Made by a program: the position numbers and the translations under genes. A DNA stretch of 64,000 nucleotides from Halichondria panicea (lineage: Eukaryota > Porifera > Demospongiae > Suberitida > Halichondriidae): contig NC_087379.1 in assembly GCF_963675165.1 (NCBI RefSeq), forward strand, positions 4,667,442 through 4,731,441. Reading direction: 5' to 3'. The notes below the pieces were generated by a model, which had not been told where the DNA came from, made no database searches, and worked only from the letters and a program-made list of their open reading frames with translations. Of the stretch, positions 12,101 to 24,200 are shown piece by piece. Positions within the stretch are counted from its first letter, which is position 1; each line of letters opens with the position of its first letter.

Positions 12101-14174
12101 TCAGATAAGGACTCTGCCTTGAGGTGACAACCACTCTTCTCTCAAGGCGAGAACCACTCTCTCAGTAAAGGGCATAGCTAATTGGTAAACACTGGTAGGC
12201 TTGTTTGCAGTACACTTTCCTTAATGTCAGTAGCTCACCCTAGCTGATTACACATCTAAGCTATGTGTCAACATTCTCCCTACAAGGTTTGCATAACGTA
12301 CGTACATACTGTGACATTATGGTCTATTGGATTGCTTAACTGTCTGTATGGTGTAGCGTGCTGGTAATTGGTTACCCTCTTACTTGTTGACTATAATTAA
12401 TTAACGCATTGGATCCACATGTGTAAGTGTACATAATATTTGGCAGGCCTCAGATGTTTAGTCGTAATTTATCTCCTATTTTTATTTATCTCCTATTGTT
12501 TAAGTCTACTGAGCTGCTCAATCTGTCTTGTGGTTAAATGGAATTTCTCTGATTGTCAAATTTGTTCATTTTGAAGGACCTCTGTAATCAAAATTACAGT
12601 AATTTCATTCGAAGGTAATACCTATACAATAGTAATTCAATCAGGCACTGATTAATGAAGTATACATTTCTCTTGGCAATCACTACTTTCTCTGATATCA
12701 AAGCTTATAACCATGCAGTCCGAACTAACAACTGTAGCGTGTCCCTGGTTACCATCACTGGTTTGTTTTGCACAATTAAGTGCGTCGAGTGTACATAAGA
12801 GAAAGTTCGCTCTATTTCTCGATACTGAACCCTTGCTTGCCCTACACGTATATATACTGAATACAGCTCTCGTTCTACACGCTTTGTTTGTGGTCTAGAC
12901 TAGCTACCAGTTTACCACAGTACCACAGTTATTATTGTCACTTTGACTTAATTATTAATTAGGATCAAAGATGCGATCAAAGATACGTATTATAAATAGC
13001 GTACATAATATTCTGTTTGTCTGTCTGCATGTGACTAGTTACACTGTACTTGCATGTTTATTGCTAGCATAAAGCTTGACACTGCCTAAGAAGCTTGTAT
13101 TGACAGTGTTTTATGCAACATTGGCAAACACTCAGGCTTGTACTATTACCTTGTACTATACGTATCATTTGTACGTATGCCTTTGTGCTGATGGAATTCA
13201 CCATATTTGTAGCTGTTGAGTTGGTGCAGTGTTTCTTGATTGGGTGCAAGAACATTTCCTCGGCAAATACATGCTGTAAGAATTGCTATTATACTGTTAG
13301 CAAGCAAGTGTTCTGTGTGGTGTTTTTGCTAATTAAATCAGGCCATTAGTGGGACCCGATCTTACACTGGGAAACAATGCCTCCATAATGGCGTCTTGTA
13401 AACATCCAGATGGGCCTATAGTGAAAAGAAAGTGCTTCGTCTCTGTTAGAACCACTAAATGCACATATTTCACATGTGGCTTAATTAGATGTTTGCCTAC
13501 ATTTCTGATGATAGTCCACACAGTGAACCATTCTAACTATTGGCTATATATAATTATACTTACATGTCACTGTCTAAAGTATTCACTAAGCTAATTAAGC
13601 ATGCAGAAACCATAGGATGCGTAATGCCCCCCTCCCTGAAGTGGTAGCCTCTATATTTGCTCTAAATGGCTTTGACTGCTGTTTGTGGGTAGAATTAACA
13701 CTAATTTCAGAGCTTCTAAAAAAAGTTGGGGTCTGTGTGTATGTCTGCCTGATCTAATGTATTACGCTCACTTTTCGTTTGTAAATGGATGGTATTATTC
13801 CATCTTGTCTGTGCTTTGAAAGAGTGTTAGCAACTTCTGAACCAAGTGAGCTTACAAGATCACACATGTTGATTCAATAGTCTATCATTTATTCATTCAA
13901 AAGCCTGGTACATGTACCTTGTTCATCATCTCTGTAGATTGTTCAAAGTTTGTGTACGATTGATTCTTGGGAGCATGAACTATAATACCACAACATAACA
14001 TATCACTCTATAGAGATGTCTCTTGTGAATAGACTGTGTACTAGATCACGCAATCGAATTAACCAAGTCATTTAAAGAATCTGAGTAACGCATTACATGA
14101 TTACCCCCCACAGTTATTTGACACTGCATTTCACTTAAGTAGGCATCTAACTACCTATTCTACCCCCCACACAG
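9176..14174. other. Gene-poor stretch with one MITE
   Basis: Apart from the MITE at 10854-11151 I see nothing that can be supported. Short frames here (for example 9831-10052, 12713-12898, 13113-13349, 13349-13594) lack splice support and recognisable domains. It is probably a long intron or intergenic. Confidence 0.5.
10854..11151. mobile_element. TA-flanked pogo-like MITE, 'ATTATCCGG' family, copy 1
   Basis: It starts CAGTAGAACCTCGATTATCC and ends with its inverted copy (GGATAATCGAGGTTCTACTG), flanked by TA on both sides (10852-10853, 11152-11153). The motif ATTATCCGG is repeated inside both termini, which could be repeated transposase-binding sites. No coding capacity. A second copy lies at 26138-26372. 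Confidence 0.85.
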
Positions 14175-14280
14175 CCTATTTCGCCATCCTGGCTCCTCTG
14201 TGGGTACTGAACTCCCGGCTTGCACAGGGAAGGCTGGTGGACCCTGCTACCAAAGACAAGCCAGAGAAAGATACAACACT
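14175..14280 (+). CDS. Candidate exon (hydrophobic segment); 3' end uncertain
   Basis: After the acceptor ccccccacacag the phase-1 frame reads AYFAILAPLWVLNSRLAQG and then a polar stretch with VDPATKDKPEK. This looks like a membrane helix followed by a basic/acidic loop. The upstream candidate exon 3226-3292 ends in the matching phase. No good in-frame donor is clear: GTACTG after LAPLW and GTTTTG further on are weak, and the frame stops at about 14323. The boundary given is therefore approximate. No family recognised. Confidence 0.3.
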
Positions 14281-14283
14281 ATG

Positions 14284-14676
14284 CAACAAACTAATAAATG
14301 TTTTGCCATGCTTGTGGCATGTTTAGCCATGCTTAGCCTTTCTGACGTTGCCATCCCATTGCCATCACTCGCAGGTAGTCTTTGTTTTTTGTGTACAACT
14401 GTAACATTTTAGTAGTGTTGCAAATGAGGAACTTTGTTGAACACCCACATACTGCATTCCATTTCAGGGAGAGCAACAAACTAATAAACGTTTTGCCATG
14501 CTTAGCTTTCTGACTGTTGCCATCCCACTGCCGTCACTTACATTCACTTGCAGGTAGTTTTTGTTTTTATTTATTACACTAGTGACTCTCATGTTGCTTT
14601 GTGTATATACAACTGTAATGTTTTACTAATTTGCAAATGAGGAAGTTTATTGAACACCCACATACACATTCATGGA
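14284..14676 (+). repeat. Tandem duplication, ~190-bp offset
   Basis: CAACAAACTAATAAA, GTTTTGCCATGCTT, GTTGCCATCCCA, CTTGCAG/CTCGCAG-GTAGT, GCAAATGAGGAA and GAACACCCACATAC occur in the same order at 14284 and at 14474. The second copy carries about 20 extra bases before its GTAGTTTTTG. The duplication spans a possible splice acceptor (catttcag) and a donor-like GTAGT, so it may affect exon choice in the surrounding gene. Confidence 0.7.
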
Positions 14677-14800
14677 AAACCCCTATACCAGTTTACATTG
14701 AATAAAAGCTGTAAAAACCGCAGACGCCTCTCAATTCAGTCTCAGTGTACTGTGACAAAAGACAATTGCAAGTTCTGTAGTGCACTGTGTTTATTCTCAG

Positions 14801-14853
14801 CTCTCTCCAAAATGATGGCCGTGATGCAGCAAGATTCTTCCAATGACTTTGTG
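14801..14853 (+). CDS. Candidate internal exon
   Basis: The acceptor tttattctcag precedes a 53-bp open segment reading LSKMMAVMQQDSSNDFV, followed by gtgagt. It ends in phase 0, matching the start of the terminal exon at 16313. I infer that it is the penultimate exon of that gene. It is too short for a domain call. Confidence 0.4.
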
Positions 14854-16081
14854 GTGAGTGTTGCATTTGAAACAGCAGAGCAAATTGTGCAATGCAGTTT
14901 TATTATGGCCCTAGCTGGCCTACCTCTATTCTTGTATAGTGCTGTTATACCTAGAATTATATCCATAACACAGGCAGTATACTAGCTGTTTAGTCCGCTT
15001 TGCACTTGCAAGCTAAATACAAGTAGCTACCAAATTAGATTTGCATGGCTAACATTGAGCTATTGTTCCATTAAGCCTTTTGCAGTGTGCAGACAGTAGA
15101 ATTAGTATTATAGTACATGTCTGTCTGCCTGTGAGTGCATATGTACATGAAGGTAGCCCATTAACATTGAGAGAGCAGTTAAGCTGCATGAGGGGTCTCC
15201 AAGCAACACCCATTCAGTCTGATGGATAGTGGTGTTGTGGCTGGAGAATCATGCTATACTATTGACTTTTGCATTCCTTGTAAGATGTAAGCGTTGTAAG
15301 TTAAATGGCTGGCTGGAATAAATTCTGTAACTATAATTATAGCTATAATGTATAGACTGAATTATTTAACCTTCTTCACACGAGGTGCATGTGCAGATTT
15401 TATTACTTTTAGGGGCGTTAAGCAGAATACACTGGCATTGTTTTTCTTTCATAAATAATGTAATCATAGCTCTTAAATCTCTTAAACTGTTTCATTTTTA
15501 ATTATTTTGCTATGATTACTTTAGCAGTTAGCATACTCAATGTACGTAGTAGGTACACCATACACCTGCTTAGCATTCGGGTAGGTAGGCATAATTGTTG
15601 TCCCTAGGGTTATACAACAGAGAGTTAAGGATTCTTTGTTTTCAATATGCTGATTGCATTGCATGCCTCAGTTCCTCTGTAACTATAGTAGCATCCTCCC
15701 CTACCATTCTTAGTTTGCACTTGAAATTTAAATTATAGGCTGAATGAACCCGCTAATGAAGTGTACAGCAATCCCTCTAAGCTGCTATGTGTTTGGTAGT
15801 AATTACCTGTGCACTTAGTCCTGTTCAAATATTGTAGTAGCCAATTAGCAGATTGTGACTATATGTGTGACTTACTTGCAGCTGCTTTTCCCATTTAAAA
15901 GTTGCTGTTTGGCTAGTGAGTTATCGGTTAGGGTTGATTTGCAGACAATCAATGTGTTAATTTGAGTCACACTGCATCAAATATTCTTTGAAATATTGTA
16001 TGACCATGCATGCATACATCGATGCATGCATGGGTACCTTGTTACCAATAGCAGCTGACGTGTATGTAGATTATTGGCATG

Positions 16082-16121
16082 TAAGGGACATATTTGCTCC
16101 TAGTCTCAAATATGTCCCTTA
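16082..16121. repeat. Perfect 15-bp hairpin
   Basis: TAAGGGACATATTTG (16082-16096) and its exact reverse complement (16107-16121) are separated by a 10-nt loop. It lies about 190 bp upstream of the acceptor of the terminal exon at 16313, so it would be present in the intron RNA. Confidence 0.8.
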
Positions 16122-16312
16122 TGGGGAGTTGTACAAATTTGATCTGTCTCTTCTCCCATCATGTCATTGGTTTGGATTACTGTGTGAATGCATAGTTCCC
16201 TAGCTCCCCCGTATATAACTTGTTAATTGGATGATGTATTGTATACCATGGCCACATGCTTGACTCTGTGGAATGTAAGCTCATTAACCACCCAACATTT
16301 TCATCTGTACAG

Positions 16313-17578
16313 ATCACCACAGAGAAACTTGAAGAGCTTAAAGGAAACATCCCAAGAGCAGGACCCAAATACAGATTGGGCATGTACTTCGAAACAATTC
16401 ATGGAGTGTCAGATTTCGAAGAAGTGTACACACCCTCCGAGGATGGATACACTAGTTACTGGGAGACTGACACTGAAGTGGACACTGAACTAGGCAACTT
16501 GTTATTTACCGATGTAACAGGAGACTCGGCCTCTGTGATATGTATCGATGAAGCAGTGGACATACTCGCACTTCGAGAGCAGCGTTTGCAAGAGCAGGTT
16601 TTGCGACAAGAGCGGGCACGAGCTGCACAAGAATTGGGCCACCAGCAAGAAGAGCACGTTCTGGAGAGATCAACAGAAAGCAAACGATCAATGGCCTCTA
16701 GACAATCGAGACGATCACATAACTCCGGGTCGGATGGGATGTACGATGAACCGCCCCCTCTTCCCCCACGTCGTATCAGTACATGTACAGAAACCACGAG
16801 TGCCGAGGAACACACTTACGAGACTTTGGACGATTTGCAAGATGATTACAAAATGCATATAGAGAGAGGATCTGGTTCGCCAATGAACAAAGATGAGTGT
16901 GACAGCGATCAGAGCTCGGGGAAAGGAAGAACTCGATCACCACTATTAAACTTCACCAAGGCTAGGAGTAACAGTACCCCTACTTCAACAAACGATAGTA
17001 GCCACCAGAGACATAGAAGGAAGGTGTCTGACCCTCTCCACATTGCAGACTTCACTCAGAAGAGAAAGCGATCAGATAAAGTTTCCCCCAAAGGCACGTA
17101 CCCTCCTCCAGTGAAAGGATACTCAATTCCTTTGGGCATCCCCGAAGAGTACCCGGACTATATGACCATTCCCTCAGAGAAGAGACTGCAAGCTGCACCG
17201 CCAACCTCGCCTAACAGACACGCCCCCGAGAGACGATTATCAGATTGTCGCAAATCGTCAAAATTGCAACGATCTCCTTCCCTGATCATCAAACACAAGG
17301 GGCAGACTTTCATGATTCCTGTGGTCGATAAGAAGCTCCAGCAAAGACTAGAGAAAGTAAAAGGACCACCTAAAACGTCTCCACTCTACGCGACAGTTAT
17401 GAAGCAGAGTACGCATAGCAATCTGACCAGGGCCACTAGCGACCCTTACAATAGACACTCGGGTCGACAGATTAGCCCGCCAAAAGAAACACAAGAATTG
17501 TCTAAAAGCAAGTCAACCAAAAGACATTCGCAAACCAACGCAATGTCCAAACAAGTGACTCACTATGGTGTGTTATAG
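16313..17578 (+). CDS. Terminal exon of an unidentified gene: long Ser/Pro-rich cytoplasmic-type tail with SH3-ligand and Tyr motifs
   Basis: The acceptor catctgtacag is at 16302-16312 and the frame then stays open for 421 codons to the TAG at 17576-17578. The first ~75 residues are acidic and look folded (start ITTEKLEELKG; several Tyr). A Gln/Glu/Arg-rich, helix-forming stretch follows, with LREQRLQEQVLRQERARAAQ in it. After that the sequence is Ser-, Arg- and Pro-rich. Clear short motifs are EPPPLPPRR, a typical SH3 ligand, and the Tyr sites TYETL and LYATV, which resemble SH2-type docking sites. No TM segment or catalytic domain is visible. I infer the intracellular tail of a membrane or scaffold protein. 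Candidate upstream exons are 3226-3292, 14175-~14280 and 14801-14853, two of which are membrane-like. The open frame reaches back to 16256, but those bases precede the acceptor. Family not recognised. Confidence 0.7.
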   Translation: MTTEKLEELKGNIPRAGPKYRLGMYFETIHGVSDFEEVYTPSEDGYTSYWETDTEVDTELGNLLFTDVTGDSASVICIDEAVDILALREQRLQEQVLRQERARAAQELGHQQEEHVLERSTESKRSMASRQSRRSHNSGSDGMYDEPPPLPPRRISTCTETTSAEEHTYETLDDLQDDYKMHIERGSGSPMNKDECDSDQSSGKGRTRSPLLNFTKARSNSTPTSTNDSSHQRHRRKVSDPLHIADFTQKRKRSDKVSPKGTYPPPVKGYSIPLGIPEEYPDYMTIPSEKRLQAAPPTSPNRHAPERRLSDCRKSSKLQRSPSLIIKHKGQTFMIPVVDKKLQQRLEKVKGPPKTSPLYATVMKQSTHSNLTRATSDPYNRHSGRQISPPKETQELSKSKSTKRHSQTNAMSKQVTHYGVL

Positions 17579-18262
17579 TAGCCTCAATAATTATTTCTTT
17601 GTATCTGTGCTTTTGAGATATTATACTGTGAGTATGTATATTTCAAGACAGGTAGTTATATAATGTGAATGTCCTCCCTCTATTTCTTATCTCTCTTTCA
17701 ACTAACTTATTTTGTAACGCAGAACTCCTCATCTCATGTGTGAATTTTTCTTATGTTTGTTGCTTGAAACTGGAAGTTTGATGTATACAGTGTGTCTATG
17801 GGTGAAAGCTTAAATGTTCTGGTATATGGGATGCATGTCTGACTATATAACACATTGAGGAAAACAATATTGTTAACTATAATATAATTAATATAAGCTT
17901 TGATCATGATTGAGGGATGAAGAGCAAAGAAATCGAGGTCTATAGACATCGCTGCCAAGCATAACTAGACACATTGGAATGTTAAGGGAGTCATAACACA
18001 AACATTCCAGTGAATGAAAACTATAATCCGGTTAGAATGGAACACTATGTCTGGGCCAACTCTACCACAAGCATCGTGTGGTGTGTGTACATCAATCACA
18101 GCATTCTCTCTTTGTATTAAAACACAATGGAATGTACACATGCATCTTGAAAGTACAACCATTTATTCCATGTCAACAAATTGAATTGCGTGGACATGTT
18201 GCAAACAACAAACAATTTGTATACCATGTTGAAAATGACTAATATAAATACAACAATGAAAG
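17579..18262. other. Convergent 3' region between two genes
   Basis: This holds the 3' UTRs of the + strand gene that ends at 17578 and of the - strand GTF2H2 gene that ends at 18263. No further exon is visible. Confidence 0.6.
18162..18167 (-). terminator. Poly(A) signal AATAAA of the GTF2H2 gene
   Basis: TTTATT on the + strand reads AATAAA on the - strand, about 100 nt after the GTF2H2 stop codon. It is the first canonical signal downstream of that stop. Confidence 0.6.
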
Positions 18263-21200
18263 TTATGATATTATAGTTGTGTCCTGAACTTTGACACTGC
18301 TCACACAACCAGGGCAGTTGTGAAGCGTCTCGTGCACATAGAGGTCACAGTCGATACAGAACAGCTGTTCACACTCCGGACACTTGTACCCCTGTATGAG
18401 GGACATCGAAACACTTACACCAGTCAATGTACTGGTTTATTTTACGATATTATCCTATGGATACTGAAGATTAACACGAGTCTGTGCCTGAAACTGCAGA
18501 GTGCCTAATTAAGAAAAGGAACACCACTGACACGACACCATGCTTGGCTCATAATCACTGGAACCACCACTGACACCATGCTTGGCTCATAATTACTGGA
18601 ACCACGAGACAACATAATTATAACCTCCTCATAAAGGATAAAGTCAACACAAAGGACGCTCTAAACCAGACATCACATCATCCATTATCAATGCACGTAA
18701 CTTCTATCATCAGTCAATACGGTGTACATAACAACCTGTTAAGTCAGACGGTTGTTTATGTCATTCCCACCAGCAATTGCTAGTGAATTCCGTTACACCC
18801 CTCAGGCCGATGACACCATCCCATAGCGGAATAGGGAGGAAGCCACTCAAGTGCCATGCGTATTTGTTGTTTTGACTAATTTTAATTAACTATAGCAGAT
18901 TGAAGATTAAGATATCAATTCAACCTCAATCTTTCTAATCAGTCATCTATTCACATGGTCCCACACAACTATATTCATGCACAGCGAAAACATGCAGCTC
19001 AAGTTTTACGACTGTGAAACTTATTGGTATAAGGGAATCGAGTTGATAGAAACAGTCAAGCTCATGACTACACATAATGTTATCATAAAAGGATGATATC
19101 CGATGGCCTTTCCCACAATTATAGCCACTTTTGCCACAAGGTGTAAAAGTCTAAATGGACTCACTTAATAATCACAGTTGGTATATATATATATACAGAT
19201 GCTGTGATGAACACGAGGTATTTGATGGTATCATAATGTAAACACATATCAAGTATAGGCAGTGCCCGCCGCACACATAAGAAATGACATAACAGGTTGT
19301 CTTCTAAGAAAAAAATGCACAGGCAAGTCTAATGGTGATTGTGGGAATTCATTCATAAGAAGTGCAATTTTTAAGAACATAATTATTGTCTGATAGCACA
19401 TTAGAGGCTACATGCTGCAGACCAAGTGTGGCATGCTGTGAAGTTGCAAATAGTCAGCATGCATGGCCCTTCTTGGCATGCACAACAGCAGGCAGGCTTA
19501 TAAACAATTCTTGTTGGGTGATGAATTGATCAGATCAACATCGATACACAGTGAGAATTTTGTTTGGTGACAATGCAGCACGCATTCTAGACACGTACAA
19601 AACAATGAAACCGTCTAGTGATTATCAAAAAACATTACATTTATAACATATCTATACGTAATTATACAACCAAACGGAGAGTACGATACTGAGCTTCTGA
19701 AGCCGTTCATAAACGGACTTTGCACGAATGAAAACACCCGTGAAGGAAATATAGATGTGTTAACGATGCTCTATAAGTTGTTTGCTAACAGATCACCCAC
19801 AACCTCGATTCACAACATCATAGACACGCTGACTGACAGCATGTAGCTGCCTACATGTACTTGTATACCTCAAAGGTACATGTACTTGTATACCTTAAAG
19901 GTAGGTATCAAAGGATTCAGTTTGGTTATCGTACATTCTTATGACCATATCATCACATGCAGTTCAATGAGACCAGAATTGTAAGCTCTCTCTTTGGTCA
20001 GATGCAATCTATTTTAGTGTCAACGTAGTCTAAAATGCATGTAGTACGTAGGAGTTCATTCTAAAAGGCTAATAGAGGTTGCTTCTGTACACAGTCAAAC
20101 ATCAAGGGGCTGCTATAGTACACATCGTAAAAGCAACATTCATATGCCCATATCTCAATGCTGCACATCATTCAACACTCCTCCTCTCTAAGCCAGATAA
20201 CTGTATAATTCTCTCTGTCTACAGGGACATCGGTGACAGGCACTAGGATAAATCAGGTTACACCGTGTTTGCACTGTGCGTCTCGACAGACATATTTAGC
20301 TATCCACATGACAGCCACTAGCAAATGAGGAAATAATTGCTCCAATCATAACCTAGAGTCCCAACAAACATGCCCTTTCCTTTGTTGAGGTAAGCTCAGA
20401 AATTAATCATAAGCATATTTTTGGTCCCATTTAGAACTTGATACATACCCTGAAGCCATTTGGTCGTGGTCTACAAAGGTGAGGTGAGAAACACAACAAA
20501 CACTCAGTAATTGCATGAAAACAAACAGCTGACAATTACCTCCCACTACAAACTGACTGTTCTACCAGGAGTTTGCCGGGAAGCTACCCTGCCGCTAACC
20601 AGCAGGATCATCAACCACACACCGAGGTCATTAATTGACAAATCACATATTTACAATACCACTACACTTGGTAATTGATAGAGTGCAGACGTACAAGGTT
20701 ACCATAGCTACTGAATAGTAAGTTTCACTATCTTTAACTAATTGTACACCTCGAACCACCACCCTTTGTGTGGCCTAAAAGTCCCTACGTAATACCTGGA
20801 GAGATTAACGGGAAGGAAGCACTTACACAGCTAGTGCATACAAGGAAAAAGAATCAAGGTATGCGACATCCCTCAAATCCCTCACTACAGTGCGCTTTAA
20901 GTTATACACACCCATACAATGGGAACAAGCATCTCAAGTATGCACGGTTTACCCAAGGGAGATTATAGGATGGCCTAGTCTCTAGATTGCCTTAATTAGC
21001 TCGTTACCGCGTGAGTGCTATTACATGTACAAACCATTAAATCACACCGGACAATTACGCACGCTAGTCTGGCCACAATACAGCATTCACGGATTTTCCC
21101 GGGAAAACTTAGACGCACATAATTGGCGGCTCTAATGAGATTTAAAGTAACCGTTTAAGATGTTTGTGTACATTCAGGTACGCACTGACACGTGTCATTA

Positions 21201-24200
21201 ATTACTAATCTGGAACCCCAACCCAACGGGAAACTAGAACGATATATCACACTATCTGACATTGTTTAGACAAAGCTCTACATGACCTTGTTAAGACACA
21301 GACAGATTAGCTCACCTTGTTGCTGACAATCACTTGACATCCAGTGCAACTGAGCCTGCAGAAAAGCAATCAGTGCAAGTCTGCCCAAAGTATATTATTG
21401 TCACAGATATACTGATTCTAAGAAACCCCATCCCCTAATAGCCGAGTCCTAGAGATACGTAGATATCCCGCTACACGTATAATTAGATAAACTCACTTTT
21501 CTGTGAGTACTGTCTCTCTGAACATGGGCAGGGGGAAGAGGTGATGGTAGGAACGAGCCAGGTGGGGGGCCAGCACCAACGTCAGCCCTGTGGGGGAGGA
21601 GTGAATATGTAAGTAATATCGAGTTTCTCAGTTGTGTGGGTGGGTGAATAGATGTGAAATTGTGTATGCTCAAAGGATTACATGTATACGTGAAAAGAAC
21701 ATTTAACATACTTGCAGACAGACGTACAAACTGAGCTAAGGGGGCTGGAGGTGCTACAACACGGAGCAGCGTCTATCGTCGTCACATAAATATGTGCACT
21801 TACATGCATGCCCTATTTCTAGAGAGCCCTTGCAAAATCCCAAGTGAACATTTTTCTCTGCCAGAAAAACAGCTGCTATTACAGGTAGGTTGCTATCCAA
21901 CACCAATGGATAGGCACACATGCAGCAACCACATGTTAGCCTACGTATCACATATCAACCACAGTAGCAACCACTACTGAGAATTCAACCGTAAGCTAAT
22001 ACTTCACTGAAGACAAAGACAAGACAAATCCATCCATTCTCACTAAATGGGGTGCAATCAGTAGAAAAATAAACATACTGGTAATTATTCATAGCTGAGT
22101 GGCAGTCGACCAGTCATCATCACACGGTATCAGATGCTGGCGCCATTGAAACTCAACACGACACCCGAGGCATTCTAAACCCTCCCCCCTCATTACACGC
22201 TTCACTGAGCACTTAGGCAGCTGCGTTTCAAACTTGATAGCATGCTGTTAGGACCAAGTGAGCCTTGTCTAATGATTCAAGATAACATGTATGTATTATA
22301 ATTATCTCGGAAGACCTGTTTCTATTAAGAGGTCACCTTAGAAGCAGGTCACGTTCTTATAATACTAGGTCACTCCGCTATAATACAATACAGTGAGACT
22401 AGTCTATTGTGGTATGTTATAAGCAGGTCACCTATCTAGTAAGCACTGAAACCTCTGTGTTAGCAGGCCACCTATCTCGTAAGCACTGAAACCTCTGTGT
22501 TAGCAGGCCACCTATCTAGTAAGCACTGAAACCTCTGTGTTAGCAGGCCACCTATTTATTGTAGTTTCTGCTGGCCTGCCTGCCCAACGGTGATTGCTTT
22601 CACTGTATAAATCACCTAGAATCACACAAAATTAGAATTCAGTATTCAACAGATTTCCATAGTAAACAAAATGGTATTAATGTATGTAGATGTAGTTGTA
22701 GGAGGCTTATTTATTGGGGGAAGTTCCAGATTCCGAGAATTAGGTAATATAGGTGCAACAGACAGGTGGCCTGGTCTAAGTAGGTATGGTAGTGGTCTAC
22801 CATTATCGTATTGATCACAGACAGTGTGGCCTAGTCTAAGTAGGTATGGTAGTGGTCTAAGGCAGCTTCCATTGTCGTATTGATCACTGTAGGCAATGTT
22901 GCCTCAGGCAAGGTGATCGTCATCACATATGCATGGGACTGTGAACTAAAATAGTAAGGTTTCACATGACTTGAGGCTATAAAGAAAATGCAAATCTACT
23001 GGTATCAACACATCATTTTTGGGATTAGATTTCGACGTATCGTTTTGCAAATGCACAGCACTGCCCACAGCTGACACAACCATGAATACATACTAACTGT
23101 CAATGTCATGTGGTGGGGGATATCGATACACCGATAGAGTTAGGTACCACGGTAACAAACTGTAGACCTAGTCCGCTGACCGACATAAATTGTAATTTGA
23201 ATTCAAATCGAATTCCACATCTGGTATAAATACAAACACAAAAATGAGAGAAGACTTACAATTGTACGTAAAGCTCTGTGAATGAATACAACCACAAAGT
23301 CAGCTCTTTTTACATATCCACAAATGTGCGTTCTGCTATGCAATAATTATGTAGTACCAAGGAGGCATAAAGGAGAAGAGGGCATGCAACAGCTTGCGAA
23401 AGTGGGCGGAGGAAAAGTAGGGCAAATATCTAAAAATAAATGTCTATTAATAGATTTTTGGTACAGTATTTACATAGTATTCAGTCTGTGGCTTTAGTTT
23501 TGCTTGCATGCCCTCTTCTCCTTTACAAGCTTCTAACAGTGAATGCATGTAATAGTATGCAGGCTTACCGCAAACTTTGCACATGACTGGCAGTTCACAG
23601 TACTTGCTGCTACACTAGAAAAAGAGAGAGAAAAAATTCCACACATACATTCAACAATCATCAACAATTACAATGCTATGTAGAAAATTATTAATGCACA
23701 CCTGTACGTACTGCATATAACGCTCAACCGCTTGTTCACATAATTACTTTCTATTGTGAACCCGGACATTCCGTACCGGTACGAAGATTGTGAAGACATC
23801 CCAGTTACAATAAAATTCCACAAATACTGAACGGATTTAAGTCACACTCGAGTAATTAACGTAGCGATCAAATTGCACATTGCATTATGCTGAGTTGCTG
23901 AAATTGGATAAGTAGGGTCAAATTCCCAGTGTTACAACTCCAAGCTTAGCGTAGTAAACGACTAGTGTTTTGGAAAGAGAGAATGAACAACAGACATTCC
24001 TGTGAAATTACTGTCAGGTGTCAGCAGAGAATTTAATGGGTGGGCTCATCCCGAGAAAGGAAGATCAATTACGAAACTATGCAAAACAGACGACTATTGT
24101 CAAGACGACACAATACACAGTGCTAAAAACATACCTATCGGTTTATGATCACACAGTTCGAAATTTAATGGCACAACCATATATGGTTTAAGCAATAAGA

